A stretch of DNA of 64,000 nt. Source: Cristatella mucedo. Lineage: Eukaryota; Bryozoa; Phylactolaemata; Cristatellidae. The position numbers and the translations under genes were made by a program. The stretch's first letter is position 1; each line of letters opens with the position of its first letter. This document shows, in pieces, positions 47,756 through 58,231 of the stretch. The stretch is from positions 10,306,001-10,370,000 of the forward strand of contig WPIO01000008.1 of assembly GCA_009760855.2 (NCBI GenBank). Direction: 5' to 3'. The notes under the pieces are model-generated. The model did no database searches, was not told where the DNA came from, and saw nothing but the letters and a program-made list of their open reading frames with translations.

Positions 47756-48700
47756 CGGGTTTCCGGGCTTTTCTGGGCGATGCGCTCGAGCTCCGAGGCC
47801 TCGGAGGCCGTCAGTACGCGGCCTCCAACTGCCGAGCATCGGGGCAGCCGAGGCCGCCGAGAACGGGCTGAGCAGAGCGGCCAGCATCGCGGCGGCGGGC
47901 TGCTTGCGGGCGCTGCGGAGGCAGCCATATTTCAGCAGAGACAAACCCGCCTGTTTTTGCCCGCCCAATCGGCAAGATCGGCGCAGATTCGACGAGACGC
48001 TGGCTAATTTCGTAGCCAGGAAAGACAAAGCAGAGCATTCAGAATTCGCTCGGCTGTGGCAGCTCGCATGGACGTCTTCAATGGCCGCCTTTATCGAGTG
48101 CGCTTCGTCTAAGCATTCTCCTGCTTCTTTGCCATCTCTATAAACAAATACTCGTGCCTCGTCGGCAGTAAACGAGTCTGCTGCTCCGTTCGCAAGCAAA
48201 ACCCTCTCGCGTCAGTGCGGAAGATCGCTGTCGCGTGTGCGCCAAGAGCAGCAAAGGCGTTATCGATGGACCAGTGCCAGTAGATAGTTCAAAGGTCATC
48301 CGTCAAGGGACTGCGACGAGTCTAAGAAATACGCTGGGCAGACAGTGCGGAAGAACGCGCCTTATCGGCGCCGCGCGGCGGCTACGGCTGCGAGCGCGAA
48401 GCGCACGCGTCCGAGCTCGCCGTTCCGGTTCGCACGCGAGAGTCGGAGTCGCCTCGCGGCCTTGGCCTCGGTTCTTCTAGGCTGCGAGCAGCGCCGCAGT
48501 CTATGGAAAGTCGACGAGTGCGGAGATGGCGGACGAGCTCGCGCCGGCTTCGCTTACTGCGCTGGTCGTGCGCGAAGCGACTTTGCTTCGCTTGGCAGCG
48601 CTCTCGACGGCGCCTCGCTAAGGAAATGCGGGCCGGCCATTCGAACTACAGCTGGATGCTTGTGCTTCTCACTTTCTTTCTTTCTATCTTGTCTGGCATA
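47756..48700. other. GC-rich flank of gene B, unassigned
   Basis: Both strands are open for over 170 codons (minus 48199-47681, plus 47616-48143), mostly because the DNA is GC-rich. The minus frame's N-terminal part (48199-47960) has ordinary protein-like composition but no domain I recognise. I leave it uncalled. Confidence 0.35.
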
Positions 48701-48713
48701 TTGCAACACGGGT

Positions 48714-48907
48714 AATAATAATAATAATAGTAATAATAGTTATAATGATGCACTTGATAAAGCGACCTCAGAGAACTTAATCTCTTTCTAGGCGCTTTAC
48801 AGTTGCTGCAAAGGGAAATGCAATTGAATGGTAAGTAAAATCATGCTTGAAAAACAAACGAAATGAATAACATGGTTAGGGGTGACATGCACAGGGTCAG
48901 CATGCAA
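48714..48907 (-). mobile_element. L2-like LINE, very short 5'-truncated copy (copy 11)
   Basis: An impure (TAA)n tail is followed by about 190 bp of well-kept 3' UTR ending at 'gggtcagcatgcaa'. The good match to copies 8 and 13 suggests recent insertion between gene B and remnant C. Confidence 0.85.
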
Positions 48908-49209
48908 CTTTACTTTAAAACTGCCGGCAATTACTTTGGGAATTAACTATAATACCGATAACTCTCGTTGTGACAAGCAGAAACTGGCGAACTGCAGTGC
49001 AAGTGTAAATCGGCCATTTGAAGTAACCAACCACTCGCAGGATGTGCACTTTCACTCGAATAAATAAATAAATGAAAGGACGCCGACTCAAGAGGCGGAG
49101 CTTTGGACTCCAGTTCTCACCGGTTCTGTCGCTCGCCCCGCCGGCGGCTGTCGCGTCAGATGGGGCATCGTCGACGCTGCGTGCCCAGCAAAGCCGCCGA
49201 GATGCGGCG

Positions 49210-49239
49210 CGCGCAGCTCGCATATCTGCGAGCTGCGCG
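49210..49239. repeat. Perfect hairpin, 13-bp arms, 4-nt loop
   Basis: CGCGCAGCTCGCA, loop TATC, then TGCGAGCTGCGCG. Confidence 0.95.
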
Positions 49240-49290
49240 AGCCCTACGCTCCAATACGCTCCAAAAAAAGGCGCGTGCGCGGCGGCGTCG

Positions 49291-49333
49291 GCCGGAGCGA
49301 GCGTGCGCGGCGGCCTCGCGCGCTCGCTCCGGC
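49291..49333. repeat. Inverted repeat, 13-bp arms, 17-nt spacer
   Basis: GCCGGAGCGAGCG at 49291-49303 and its exact reverse complement at 49321-49333. The spacer can partly continue the pairing. Confidence 0.95.
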
Positions 49334-49844
49334 TCGCTTCGCCGCACTTCTCGCGGGCCGCGAGAGACAGATAGCCGCGATCCGACTCGAACGCTGCGGG
49401 AACCGTCGGCGGACGCGCGGCGGACGCGCGTGCGCACGCCACGCGGCGATGAGCGCAGCCGCCGTGCGAGCTCGGCGGCGGCGGCGGCGGGCGAGAAGCA
49501 GCCCGAGACCGAGCGCGCGCGGCAATCGACGGCGGTGGCCGCGCGCCGCGAGGCGTCGAGTAGGACGGCGGCGCGCTGACGTCGCGACAACACGGCCGGC
49601 GACGACGCCGATCCTAGTCGCGCGCGCGCGCGTGCCTCCTGCCCCCGTTGCCCCCACTTCCGGCGTGCGATAAAGCGCCCGGCGCACGAACTGGGCACCG
49701 AGCGAGAGCGCATGTTTGGAATTGCCCGCTAGCAGACAGGCGAGGTGCGTGTAGTCATGCGATGGCCGCCGGTGCGCGTAGCTCAAAGGGTGCTACTTTC
49801 GCGGAAAAAAAGAACGAAAAAAAAGAATGCTTCGTTGGCACAGA

Positions 49845-49940
49845 TCTCTAAAATGACCTCAACTCTATCCAGGCGCTTTGCACGGACGTCGGGGCTCGAA
49901 CCGACGATCCTGGTCGTTAAAGGCGAGCAAGCGATTCCTG
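49845..49940 (-). mobile_element. tRNA-headed SINE with L2-like tail, minus strand
   Basis: The minus strand has a B-box-like 'gtcggttcgagccccgac', then 'gtgcaaagcgcctggataga' and 'gttgaggtcattttaga', the same head-to-tail layout as the SINEs at 24885 and 52929. The 5' head is incomplete. Confidence 0.55.
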
Positions 49941-50077
49941 CGTCAAATCAAGACGGCGAGCTCAGAGCTGGCGCCGAAGGATGTATTGACCTTCCTCGTG
50001 GTGGAGAATGAAAACATGCGCATCGCGACCAGAGAGCGGACCACACAAGAGCGGCTTCTGCAAAGGCTTAGGGGGCA

Positions 50078-50145
50078 GACTCGCTGTGCTAGCTACACAA
50101 GCGCAGGGGCGGACTCGCTGTGCTAGCTACACAAGCGCACCCTGT
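50078..50145. repeat. 34-bp tandem direct repeat, two copies
   Basis: 'gactcgctgtgctagctaca' and the following bases to 'caagcgca' occur at 50078 and 50112. Confidence 0.9.
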
Positions 50146-50172
50146 GCGCGCGCCCGCGCGAGCGCAGGCGCT

Positions 50173-50252
50173 TTAATGCAGCGGGCCGCTCTCTGCATCG
50201 CTCCCGCGCTGCTCAGGTCGTCGTCCGCGGCGCCGAGCTCCGCCGCTCCGTT

Positions 50253-50322
<70 letters not shown>

Positions 50323-50640
50323 AGCGTGCGGCGCCAGCCGCAGGTCTGCGACGTGCTGCGCGAAAAGGGCCTGGCGGTCTGAGCACCTGGAGCACAGCGC
50401 GACGTCGGCGGCGGCGGCGGCGGCGGTCACCGCCGCGCGCACGAAGCCGCCGCAGTATTTGCCGGCGCATCGGCGCTCCTTCGCGGCGCTCGCCGGGCGC
50501 GTCCGGCGTTTCCTTCCGGTCGCCGGAGCGATTAGGCGAAGCAGCATGCTCTTCCACGTCGCCTTGGTTGCCAGTGCTGCTGCGCCGTCTCCCTCGAGGG
50601 CCGCACCGCCGTCGCCGCCGCGCGGCTTCTCAGCGTCGCT
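50173..50640 (-). pseudogene. Remnant C: exon 2 of the RING/C4 family without its RING exon
   Basis: The minus strand has an acceptor-like 'gtcgataattgcag' and then an open exon of 155 codons to a TAA at 50173. It begins SDAEK (gene A: LDAK; gene B: PLDAE) in phase 0. It keeps the C4 motif, ERRCAGKYCGGFV with C-x4-C-x19-C-x2-C, followed by CSRCSDRQALFAQ. The x19 spacer is expanded by an Ala run, and an Ala tract of about 26 residues coded by (GCC)n follows. I find no RING between here and 52.7 kb. Instead an L2-like LINE tail starts about 220 bp upstream. It could still be an exon of a longer gene if the RING exon lies further off, but loss is more likely. Confidence 0.6.
50254..50323. repeat. 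(GCC)n repeat inside remnant C
   Basis: About 22 uninterrupted CCG/GCC triplets, read as poly-Ala on the minus strand in the remnant C frame. Likely length-polymorphic. Confidence 0.95.
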
Positions 50641-50691
50641 CTGCAATTATCGACCGCGTCCGCGCGTACTATCTCGCGCCGGCTGAAGCGC

Positions 50692-50738
50692 GAGTTCCGA
50701 CGGTAGCGGCGGCTGCGCGGCCGCTACCGTCGGAACTC
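50692..50738. repeat. Perfect hairpin, 19-bp arms, 9-nt loop
   Basis: GAGTTCCGACGGTAGCGGC (50692-50710), loop 50711-50719, and the exact reverse complement at 50720-50738. It lies just upstream of the remnant C acceptor, in what would be its intron. Confidence 0.97.
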
Positions 50739-50859
50739 CGACGCAGTTCGACCCCGCTCAAATCACGGCCGCCCGACCCCGACCGCGCGTCCGGCCGACG
50801 CCGCGTGCGTGTCGAAGCGTGATGGCGGACGATGGTGGACGATGGCGGACGATCGAGCA

Positions 50860-51710
50860 CGATGATAATGATAACGATAATAATAATGATGCATTTGATA
50901 AAGTGCCCTCGGAGAACTCAATCTCTTTCTAGGCGATTCACAATTGCGGCAAAGGGAAACGTGATTGAATGGTGAGTGATTTCATGCTTGATAAACAACA
51001 TGAATAATATGGTTAGGGGTGACATGCACAGGGTCAACATGCAAGTGTGGTTAGTGGCAGCATGCAGTGTCAGCACGCATAAGCACCTGAAGGACGAATC
51101 ACAGAGACCCTCTAAATGCTGTCCTAAATAGGTGTGCTTTTAAGTTATTTTTAAATGTGATCAAGTCAGGTGATGTTGTGACGCAAGTCGGGAGGGAGTT
51201 CCAAGCTTTGGGAGCATACGAACTAAATGCATGGTCTCTAAAGGATTTGAGGTTTGTACGAGGTATTCGTAAACTGTTGGATTCCGAAAAGCGGGTGGTA
51301 CGATGCTTGGCCTGGTGGGGGATTAGATCTGAGAGATAGGCTAGAGCCAAAGAATGAAGTGACCTAAAAGTGAGCGACGAAACCTTGAAGTCGATGCGTT
51401 GCTAGACTGGGAGCCAGTGCAGGTCGGCGAGAAGTGGTGTGATGTGGCAACTGCGACGCTCACGACAGACAAGCCTAGCTGTGGGATTTTGTAATGTATT
51501 ATGTAGCAATAGCCGTAATCGCCTTATCGCACGTGCCGGTAAGTCGGCAAGCAGTGAGTTACAGAAGTCAAGACGAGATGTCACAAATGCACGGACCAAG
51601 TTAGACGTTGTATTCTTATCTAAACAAGCCCGAATTTTAGCAATGTTATGTAGCTGAAAGTAGGCAGACTTGATCGTGGAGCTGATGTGGTCGTCTAACG
51701 AGAGGTCATG
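50860..51710 (-). mobile_element. L2-like LINE 3' end, minus strand (copy 12)
   Basis: A (TAA/TGA)n-type tail at 50860-50890, the 3' UTR, then C-terminal coding sequence (51350-51099 and 51599-51402 in the minus frames: APKAWNSLPTCV, FVTSRLDFCNSLLADLPA). Truncated at about 51705. It sits on the 5' side of remnant C. Confidence 0.85.
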
Positions 51711-51959
51711 GAGACGGTGGAGATTGAGGACGATGGTGGTCGATCAACGCGCGGCCGGATGATGGAGCTCCGCAAAGTGGCCGTACGGGGAAGATCCGTC
51801 GAGCCTTTAGCCCTGCCCCTCTTCGGAATTCCCGATAGCGACTCTAAACGCCCGTCGGGCGACGGGTGCGTCATCAGGTGCGTCTCACATCCACTTAATT
51901 TCGGAAACTGGTCGTTCTTTTAATGGGCTATAAAGGCTGCTACTGCCTACGGTACTACT

Positions 51960-52080
51960 GCCAGGCGCGTTCAGTAATTATAACAATAATAATAATACTT
52001 ACATACATATGTGCGTATAGCCCCCTCCGAAGAACTTGACTTCTTTGTAGGCACTGGTGTCTCGAGATGGGGCTAGGATT
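51960..52080 (-). mobile_element. SINE/LINE tail fragment
   Basis: The minus strand reads 'gtgcctacaaagaagtcaag', 'ttcttcggagggggctatac' and then (ATT)n, similar in layout to the L2-like and SINE tails. Confidence 0.45.
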
Positions 52081-52805
52081 GTTTTTATTATTGGATGCCC
52101 TCACCTTATCAGCGGAACTAAAGATTGCATTCTTATTGGACTGATAGATGTATAGAGGCCCGTCGGATGCGGTGTCTCCGAGGAGTGCAGGTACATGCGC
52201 TCCAAACTGAGTTAAAACTCTATTTCTTTTTTCAACTTTAAATTGGTGAGTCTTACGAAATACTCCTGTAGTTTTAATCGACCGACTCGAAATTTTGAGC
52301 TGTAGCTGATGCCATTGGGGGCGAGAAACAAACAGAGCAAATGAACGCTTTGCATTCAACGGACAACTAAAGTTGCGAGGGTTAAAAGGGTTTACTTATC
52401 TGACTTTAGCATATCTAAATGCGATCGCTTTTTAAAGAGGCTTGCGATCGAATTGGCCTTGTTTTACCGCGAAGCTTCAAGGTCAATCGAGGAACGCGGA
52501 GCAGCAATGTCTTCGCCGCGCGGTCAGAGAGGCCTGCGCTGGATGCAGCGCGTCGTCAGCTCGCGGCGGCGGCGGCCACGGCGCGCGCTGCCCCTCCAGC
52601 CGATTGAGGCAGGCGATGAGCTTAGACGCTGCTAAACGAGCTCGTCTGTCAGCCGGAAAACCTGCTTCAGACTCCACCCAAACGCAATGCGCACGTCTCT
52701 ACTTTAGACGATGCTATTTAAAAGGAAACCTTTCTGTCGCTGATGCTTCGGTGCAGAGATTCAGACTGATCCCAAAATGTCTGGGGGCGCAGCAGTTCCA
52801 GTCTT

Positions 52806-52928
52806 ACAAAAAAATAATTATAACATATATGGTATAATTATATAATATAAATAATAAACAAATAAATAATAAAATAATAAAAAAATATAAATAAATAAAT
52901 TATATAAATTATATAATTATATATATAG
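52806..52928. repeat. AT-rich microsatellite
   Basis: About 120 bp of TAATA/AAATAA/ATATAT units next to the SINE tail at 52929. Confidence 0.9.
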
Positions 52929-53068
52929 TATAATTGTTTTGTATAGCGCCCTAAGAGAACTTAATCTCTATTCGGGCGCTTCACATACACCGTGGAGCTC
53001 GACCCCACGACCTCGGCCAGACCTTGATCGGGGCGAGCACCTTAACCACTAGGCCAAACCAGCTCGGC
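52929..53068 (-). mobile_element. tRNA-headed SINE with L2-like tail, minus strand
   Basis: This is the clearest copy. The minus strand starts 'gccgagctggtttggcctag' and 'tggttaaggtgctcgcc' (A-box region). It has the B-box-like 'gtggggtcgagctccac', then 'gtgaagcgcccgaatagaga', 'ttaagttctcttagggcgct' and 'atacaaaacaatta'. The tail parallels the LINE block GTAAAGCGCCTAGAAAGAGA..TTCTCTGAGGGTGCTT. About 140 bp. Confidence 0.75.
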
Positions 53069-54915
53069 GATACGAGTGCCGAACGGCCCTTCTATTCATG
53101 ATTTGCGTCGTTTCTGCGTCTCGGTCGCTCGCTGTCAATTTCGAATTCGCAATTAATGTGATTACGTAAAGCAAATGCGAATGCTAGACCTGAACTTTTC
53201 GGTTCTTTTTAGCACCTGGCTGATGCAGCGGATGCGGGCATCGCAAAGAGGCGAGCACTCCGAGCGATGCCGAGCAGAGGCGCACGTCACGCGCTCGCCA
53301 CTAGTCACCTTCAGTCGTCACCGGAAGCGCGACTACCAGCAGAGTCGACGAGCTGGCGCCGGCGAGGCGCCGCTGCGAGCGACCTGTGACGACGTCTCGC
53401 TCCAGCGCCAGCTCCTTTCTTACCGCATCGATTGTCGCTCGTTGCATTCGCTCCGCCTTCCTGGAGGCTACGATCCTCTGGCGCCCGCGCGGAAGAAAGA
53501 GAAAGCCGCACTGCGTCCACTGCCTGAAATGTCGTCGAATAGTTGTGCCTGGAAAGAATGACAGCGTGCGGCAAAAAGGGGCCACGTAATGCGGAAGCAT
53601 TAGTAGCTGCGTAGCTCGTGCTTGCGAATTTGCTGGATTGCGAAGCGAGTAGCAGCTATCGCAAGCAAGGGAAAGTGAGAATTCAGTTAGTAGTTGGACA
53701 ATGCGCTGACTAGTTTCTAGTCTGTGCAAGTTCGGTTTTCTAAAATATGCTGCTATGACTGGCAGTGAGTGGAATATTTCCTATGTCGATGAAGCGCTGA
53801 CCCTACAGCTACATGCACGGACTTGCGCTGTAAAAATAATGAAAAAAGCGTCACGCTAAAGTGCGTGCGTGGACTGTCCAGTGCTTGGCATGCAGCGACA
53901 GCCATCACAGATATGAGACTAGTGCTCAACTAGATCGACTCGCTGTGACGAGTACCGTCAAACAAAAGTGTCTCCCCGGCCGCGGCGATCTTCCGTCTGG
54001 CCTCGGGGCAATTGTAGACGCCTTAGAGTTCCGATGCGTCATTCGCTTCGGTCAAATATGCAGCCTGTCGAACAAGCTTCCCGGCAGGAAGAAGCCACTG
54101 GTGCTGCGGTGCTGTGACCTTCAGCAATGCTTATTCTTATAGCAATACTGATTCTTATGTTTTGTTAAAGCTGTATGCTCCATCTTGTTATTAATCATCG
54201 AACCACTCCTTTAAAGGCGATCTGAAGGCTCTGATAGTATCTTAACATCGTCACATTCACTTACGCGCGCCGGTATCTACTCTCGATGGTGGAGTAACAG
54301 AACGAACGGGCTAAAAGTGAGTGAAAACTCGAAGTAGATTAGCTGTTTTCACGGAGATCAGCTGCTTTTACTGAGAGCGTTCGCAGGTCAATGCAGGAGC
54401 GGTGTGGTGTGGCAACCGTGATGCTCGTGACCGACAAGTATGCACTGAACGAGTAATAAAAGCTGCGACCCACACAGCTGCACAAGTAACCACGGACTTC
54501 TATACTTTGCTTATTGTGCACGGATTCTTCAAGTCGAATTTGCCACGCCGAGGGATCCTACAAAATACAACGGGACTGGAAATAGAGAAGAGTGCATAGC
54601 ATCACTTTCGAACATTGAACCCGCGACCGCCGAAACCAGGGGCACAGGAAAGCATGGCGGAGGAAGCCCCTGGCAGTCAAAGCTACTGCGCGCGGGATTT
54701 TAAATTTGAGCGCGTCGGCGACAGACCATTCATAGCCATCAACGCCGACGCGACGCAATGACTTAGCGGGTGGTCTCTCGTCTCTGCTGCTCTTCCGCTC
54801 AGGCCAGCGTTGTGATAAATTACAACAACAGGAAGAAGAAATGCGGACGGTGCTAAAGAGACCCGTGTCTCTCTTTTCGGGCGCGATAGTTCCTTGGAGC
54901 TAACAGAACGGGTGA
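53069..54915. other. Unassigned, partly GC-rich
   Basis: Overlapping frames on both strands at 53175-53730 show no domain and no conserved cysteine motif. I see no gene. Confidence 0.35.
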
Positions 54916-54921
54916 ATTGTT

Positions 54922-55044
54922 AAGCGATTAGCGTCCGATCAGCACCGCTCGACCAGTGGCACACCAGCTGACTCATTATAGAAGCGATTAGCGTCCGATC
55001 AGCACCGCTCGACCAGTGGCACACCAGCTGACTCATTATAGAAG
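54922..55044. repeat. 60-bp tandem duplication, two perfect copies
   Basis: The unit starting AAGCGATTAGCGTCCGATCA occurs at 54922 and 54982 with no differences. Confidence 0.95.
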
Positions 55045-55144
55045 AACGTCGTGGGGAGCTGACGAGAGCGCTGTCGAGCTTCGTCGGTTGCCGTTCTCTA
55101 GAGGCGCGGGACTCAATTCTGGGAAGGAGCTCCTCTCGCAATCG

Positions 55145-55237
55145 AATCTGGCTGGCTGTAATCTGGCTCGCCCTAATCCGGCTCGCTGTAATTCGGCTCT
55201 CTGTAATTCGGCTCGCTGTAATTCGGCCGTCGCTAAT
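55145..55237. repeat. 15-bp tandem repeat, six units
   Basis: Units of the type AATTCGGCTCGCTGT with a few changes. The multiple-of-3 length gives pentapeptide-like reading on both strands (for example AELQR on the minus strand). Confidence 0.9.
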
Positions 55238-55571
55238 AGTTCACTTTGCTCGACTCTGCCGAATGATGGCATCAGAGAACGAAATCGTCAGAGCTCGCTC
55301 TCTGAGGGCATCGGAACGCCGAGCGGCTGCGAGCCAACTGCTCTCCGCGGCCGGCGTCGCTCGCGAAGGCGGAAGCAATAGCCTAGCCGCGCGCTATTCA
55401 ACGACAGCCGCAGACGATTCGCGAGCGGCCGCTTCGCGGATGGAGGATCGAGCATGGCGGCGTTATGCCAGCGTGCTCGGGAAGTGCGCAGCCGGCGCTC
55501 TAGCGCAGTGGAATGCAGATCTGCGAGCAGCGCCGGAAGCAGCGAGAAGCGGCGGAAGCGGCCGGCGTAAG

Positions 55572-55616
55572 GCGCAGGCGCCGCTGCCTAGCCTGCCTAG
55601 GCAGCGGCGCCTGCGC
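55572..55616. repeat. Perfect hairpin, 20-bp arms, 5-nt loop
   Basis: GCGCAGGCGCCGCTGCCTAG (55572-55591), loop CCTGC, and the exact reverse complement at 55597-55616. It lies near the end of a GC-rich stretch whose plus-strand frame (55263-55631) has no recognised domain. Confidence 0.97.
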
Positions 55617-55639
55617 AGACCGAAATTCTGAACGTGCCC

Positions 55640-55790
55640 CTGCGTCTTAGCATAGGCTGTAAGGTGCTCGCTCTTCACGACCGTGGTCGTGGGTTCGAGT
55701 CCTGCAGTGGGCGATCATCCATTACTTACTACTCCAACCGGTGGTAATAGCCCTCTTGTTTCGCTATAAGATACGACTACTCTGCTCCTT
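55640..55790 (+). mobile_element. tRNA-derived SINE
   Basis: A head with B-box-like 'gtgggttcgagtcctgcagt', then 'gggcgatcatccattactta' and 'ggtggtaatagccct', follows the family at 25258. Confidence 0.65.
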
Positions 55791-56575
55791 CAGTATTTTT
55801 CGAACCCTCGGGGAGAAACTGTATGCAATTTTCTAGCGCAGTGTCGGCCAATCTCCAATGTCCGGTTTGCATAAGCAGCTTTATTGGCGCTCAATTTTCT
55901 CCAAGATGGCGTTCAGCGTAGACGGTAAGCGGGTTTTAATGTAGATTAACTGCATAGCTCCGTGTTTACGTGCGCGTAGCAAGACAATAACAAAATGTTC
56001 AAGAGCCTTAGTAAAGCGCGGAATATGTCGAAGCAGTCCTGGTGAGCTGAGCACTGCTAATCTCAAGTGTTGGCCATTTATTTTAACATTAAATCTGTAG
56101 CCTTTCTCTTAAAAGCTTTAAGACTTTCCGTTTCCGCTGCAATTCCTAATGGTCAACTTTGCGGTCCAATTTCTTGCGGGGCTCTCTCCGGACGCACGGT
56201 CCGCCATCTTGGTTGCAGCTGCATTACGTAGAAGATTTGGCAAGATTTTCGGCACGATAGCAGAGCGCTGTCGCCCTTAATCTTTGACTGGACGTTTGTG
56301 GGTTCGAGACTTGCTAATGAAGCAGGATTACGAGGGTGGATGACTTGGAACGGTGCTACAGAACAAGACGGCTATCAGATTTCTCAAGGCATAAGGATGA
56401 GCAAGACGGCTATCTAAGCAGTTCCCCACCATTTCATCGCCCATCAGCGGCAAAACTGTCGTCGCCGCTTACGCGCGCAGTTTCCTCAAGCATGCGCTGA
56501 TTCCTGGTGCTCGGTTCACACTTAGACCCACACTTCATCTTTTTTTTAAAAGAGTTAGCCAATCCATTCACGTGC
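55791..56575. other. Unassigned spacer
   Basis: Nothing recognised. Confidence 0.35.
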
Positions 56576-56579
56576 CCAA

Positions 56580-56830
56580 TACACCAGGGTAAATTATTGT
56601 ATTAATTATAAGATCATTTCAAAACAACATCAGAGAACTAAATCTCTCTCTATATGCACTTTATGTGTGCTTTAATGGATGCATTTCCATACGGTTAGTG
56701 ACCGAATGTGCAGTTTCGACCCGCATGAGGAGGACATTTCACATGGACCCAGCGAATGCTGTAAGGAACGGCTGCATTAAACGGCTTCTTTTTAAAGGTC
56801 GTCAAGTCAAAGGATGACGATGAACGATGA
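56580..56830 (-). mobile_element. Decayed L2-like LINE 3' end, minus strand
   Basis: A degraded tail, then 'cagagaactaaatctctctc', 'ggacccagcgaatgctgtaa' and 'cttctttttaaaggtcgtca' in family order. Confidence 0.55.
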
Positions 56831-58230
56831 CTCTTGAGATGACTTGCGTGGCGAGAAGCGCCTGCGTGCACGAAGGACTGCTGCAGATAGACGGCTCGAA
56901 GGTCGTCCGCCGCTGGGAGAGGGAAGTTGGAAAACTCCAAGAGACAGGCGCTGCTACGCAAACGGTCTGGAGAGACGGACGCATTACCGATGCTGTCTCC
57001 TCGTCACAGCGGCACGCAGCGCGCTCGTCCACGCTCGCTATTCCGACGCTTGGCACGCTGTCAGCGGCCCCCTGTCGGCCTTGGCCTTTTCTCGGCTCAG
57101 GGTGGTGCTGCGGTAGTCTAGTTTTAAATGACGAATAGGGAGGGGCAAACGAGCTCGCGCCGCCGGCAAAGGCAGTGCAGCATCGCACTCGCGTTGCATG
57201 CGCGGCGCTACTTGGCTTCGCAGCGCAGCATTCGACGGCGTCGTCTCGCTATGAAATGAACGGCCAGCGAAACTGAAGTTGAATTCGCGTGCTGCTCGAT
57301 ACATTTCACGAAATCATATTAGCTGCATTGGAGCAACGAGATCTGCGTAACGTACCGCCGAAGATTACTTTAGCGGATTTCTTAAAACTGATAATATTGT
57401 GGCAGAGCAACCACGATCAGCCGCAATTTAATTAAAAGAACCTGCTTCGTTGGCATAATGCAGTCATTCTATAAGATCGGCCTCTGGTAGAGCGAGAGTG
57501 CTTACATTCGAGCGAATGCTTTATTAGTAGCACACTGTCAACGGCTGAGATTTCCGGCTCCAGCTCCGACCGGTTCCGCTGGAATTCCGATTAGATGGAC
57601 GTCACTGTCGACTCGCTTGTTGGTTCTGACCACGAGGGAGATATCCTTCGCGAATATATATGTGCACGGCAAAATGAACTCTCACAGTTAAAAAGAAATT
57701 TCTTTGGAAAAGACCGAAGGTGAGAAATTACCAATGATTATATGTAGCCAAAGCTTGATAGAAATGGTTCCAAAATGAAATAAAGTGAAGCGCGTAAAGT
57801 TTGCTCGTAACTGTCGCAGTTTGCCGCGAGAATAAAGCAGCAAAGAAATTACGCTCCGATTCAAACTTCTAAGACTTGACGAATGTATGATTTTGTCGTA
57901 CTCAGCAAAGGCAAAAGGTCAAAGGCAAAAGGCTGCCCATGTCAAGCAGAGTCGCGCATTCACCGCTCAACGAATTTTTTACCAGCAAAAAACCCAGTAG
58001 TACCAATAAAAGACCTGAAGACAAAGCCCGGGAGCTTTGAGCTTGAGATTTTTGCGGCAGAAAGATTTTGCTACAAAGATATTTCGTTACATTAACAACT
58101 GCAAGATTTCAATCAGCGGGGCGTGATCCCCAGCTAGGTCAGCGGAATTTCAGGCCCGCCTTTTAAAGTAAGGTGGAAGCTTATGTTATTGTACACGCAT
58201 ATATGTAGGGTTTAGACTAGTTAATCTATA
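56831..58230. other. Unassigned spacer
   Basis: The GC-richer part at 56830-57300 has overlapping frames on both strands without domains. The rest is AT-rich. Confidence 0.35.
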
Positions 58231-58231
58231 T

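Larger units (their letters stand above)
49080..49840. other. GC-rich region with small inverted repeats
   Basis: Very GC-rich. All six frames are open for long stretches, and none shows a domain. Inverted repeats at 49210-49239 and 49291-49333 are listed separately. Confidence 0.45.

Noticed and set aside
47681-48199. Minus-strand frame of 172 codons downstream of gene B
   Set aside because: It overlaps gene B exon 2 in antisense. GC-rich DNA keeps both strands open here, and no domain is recognised. It could be revisited with transcript data.
49156-49713. Long GC-rich frames, considered as the missing RING exon of remnant C
   Set aside because: They lie on the wrong side of exon 2 for a minus-strand gene and have no C-x-H or CPxC pattern.
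55016-55381. Pentapeptide-repeat protein
   Set aside because: Only six units, on both strands equally, created by a 15-bp DNA repeat and a 60-bp duplication.
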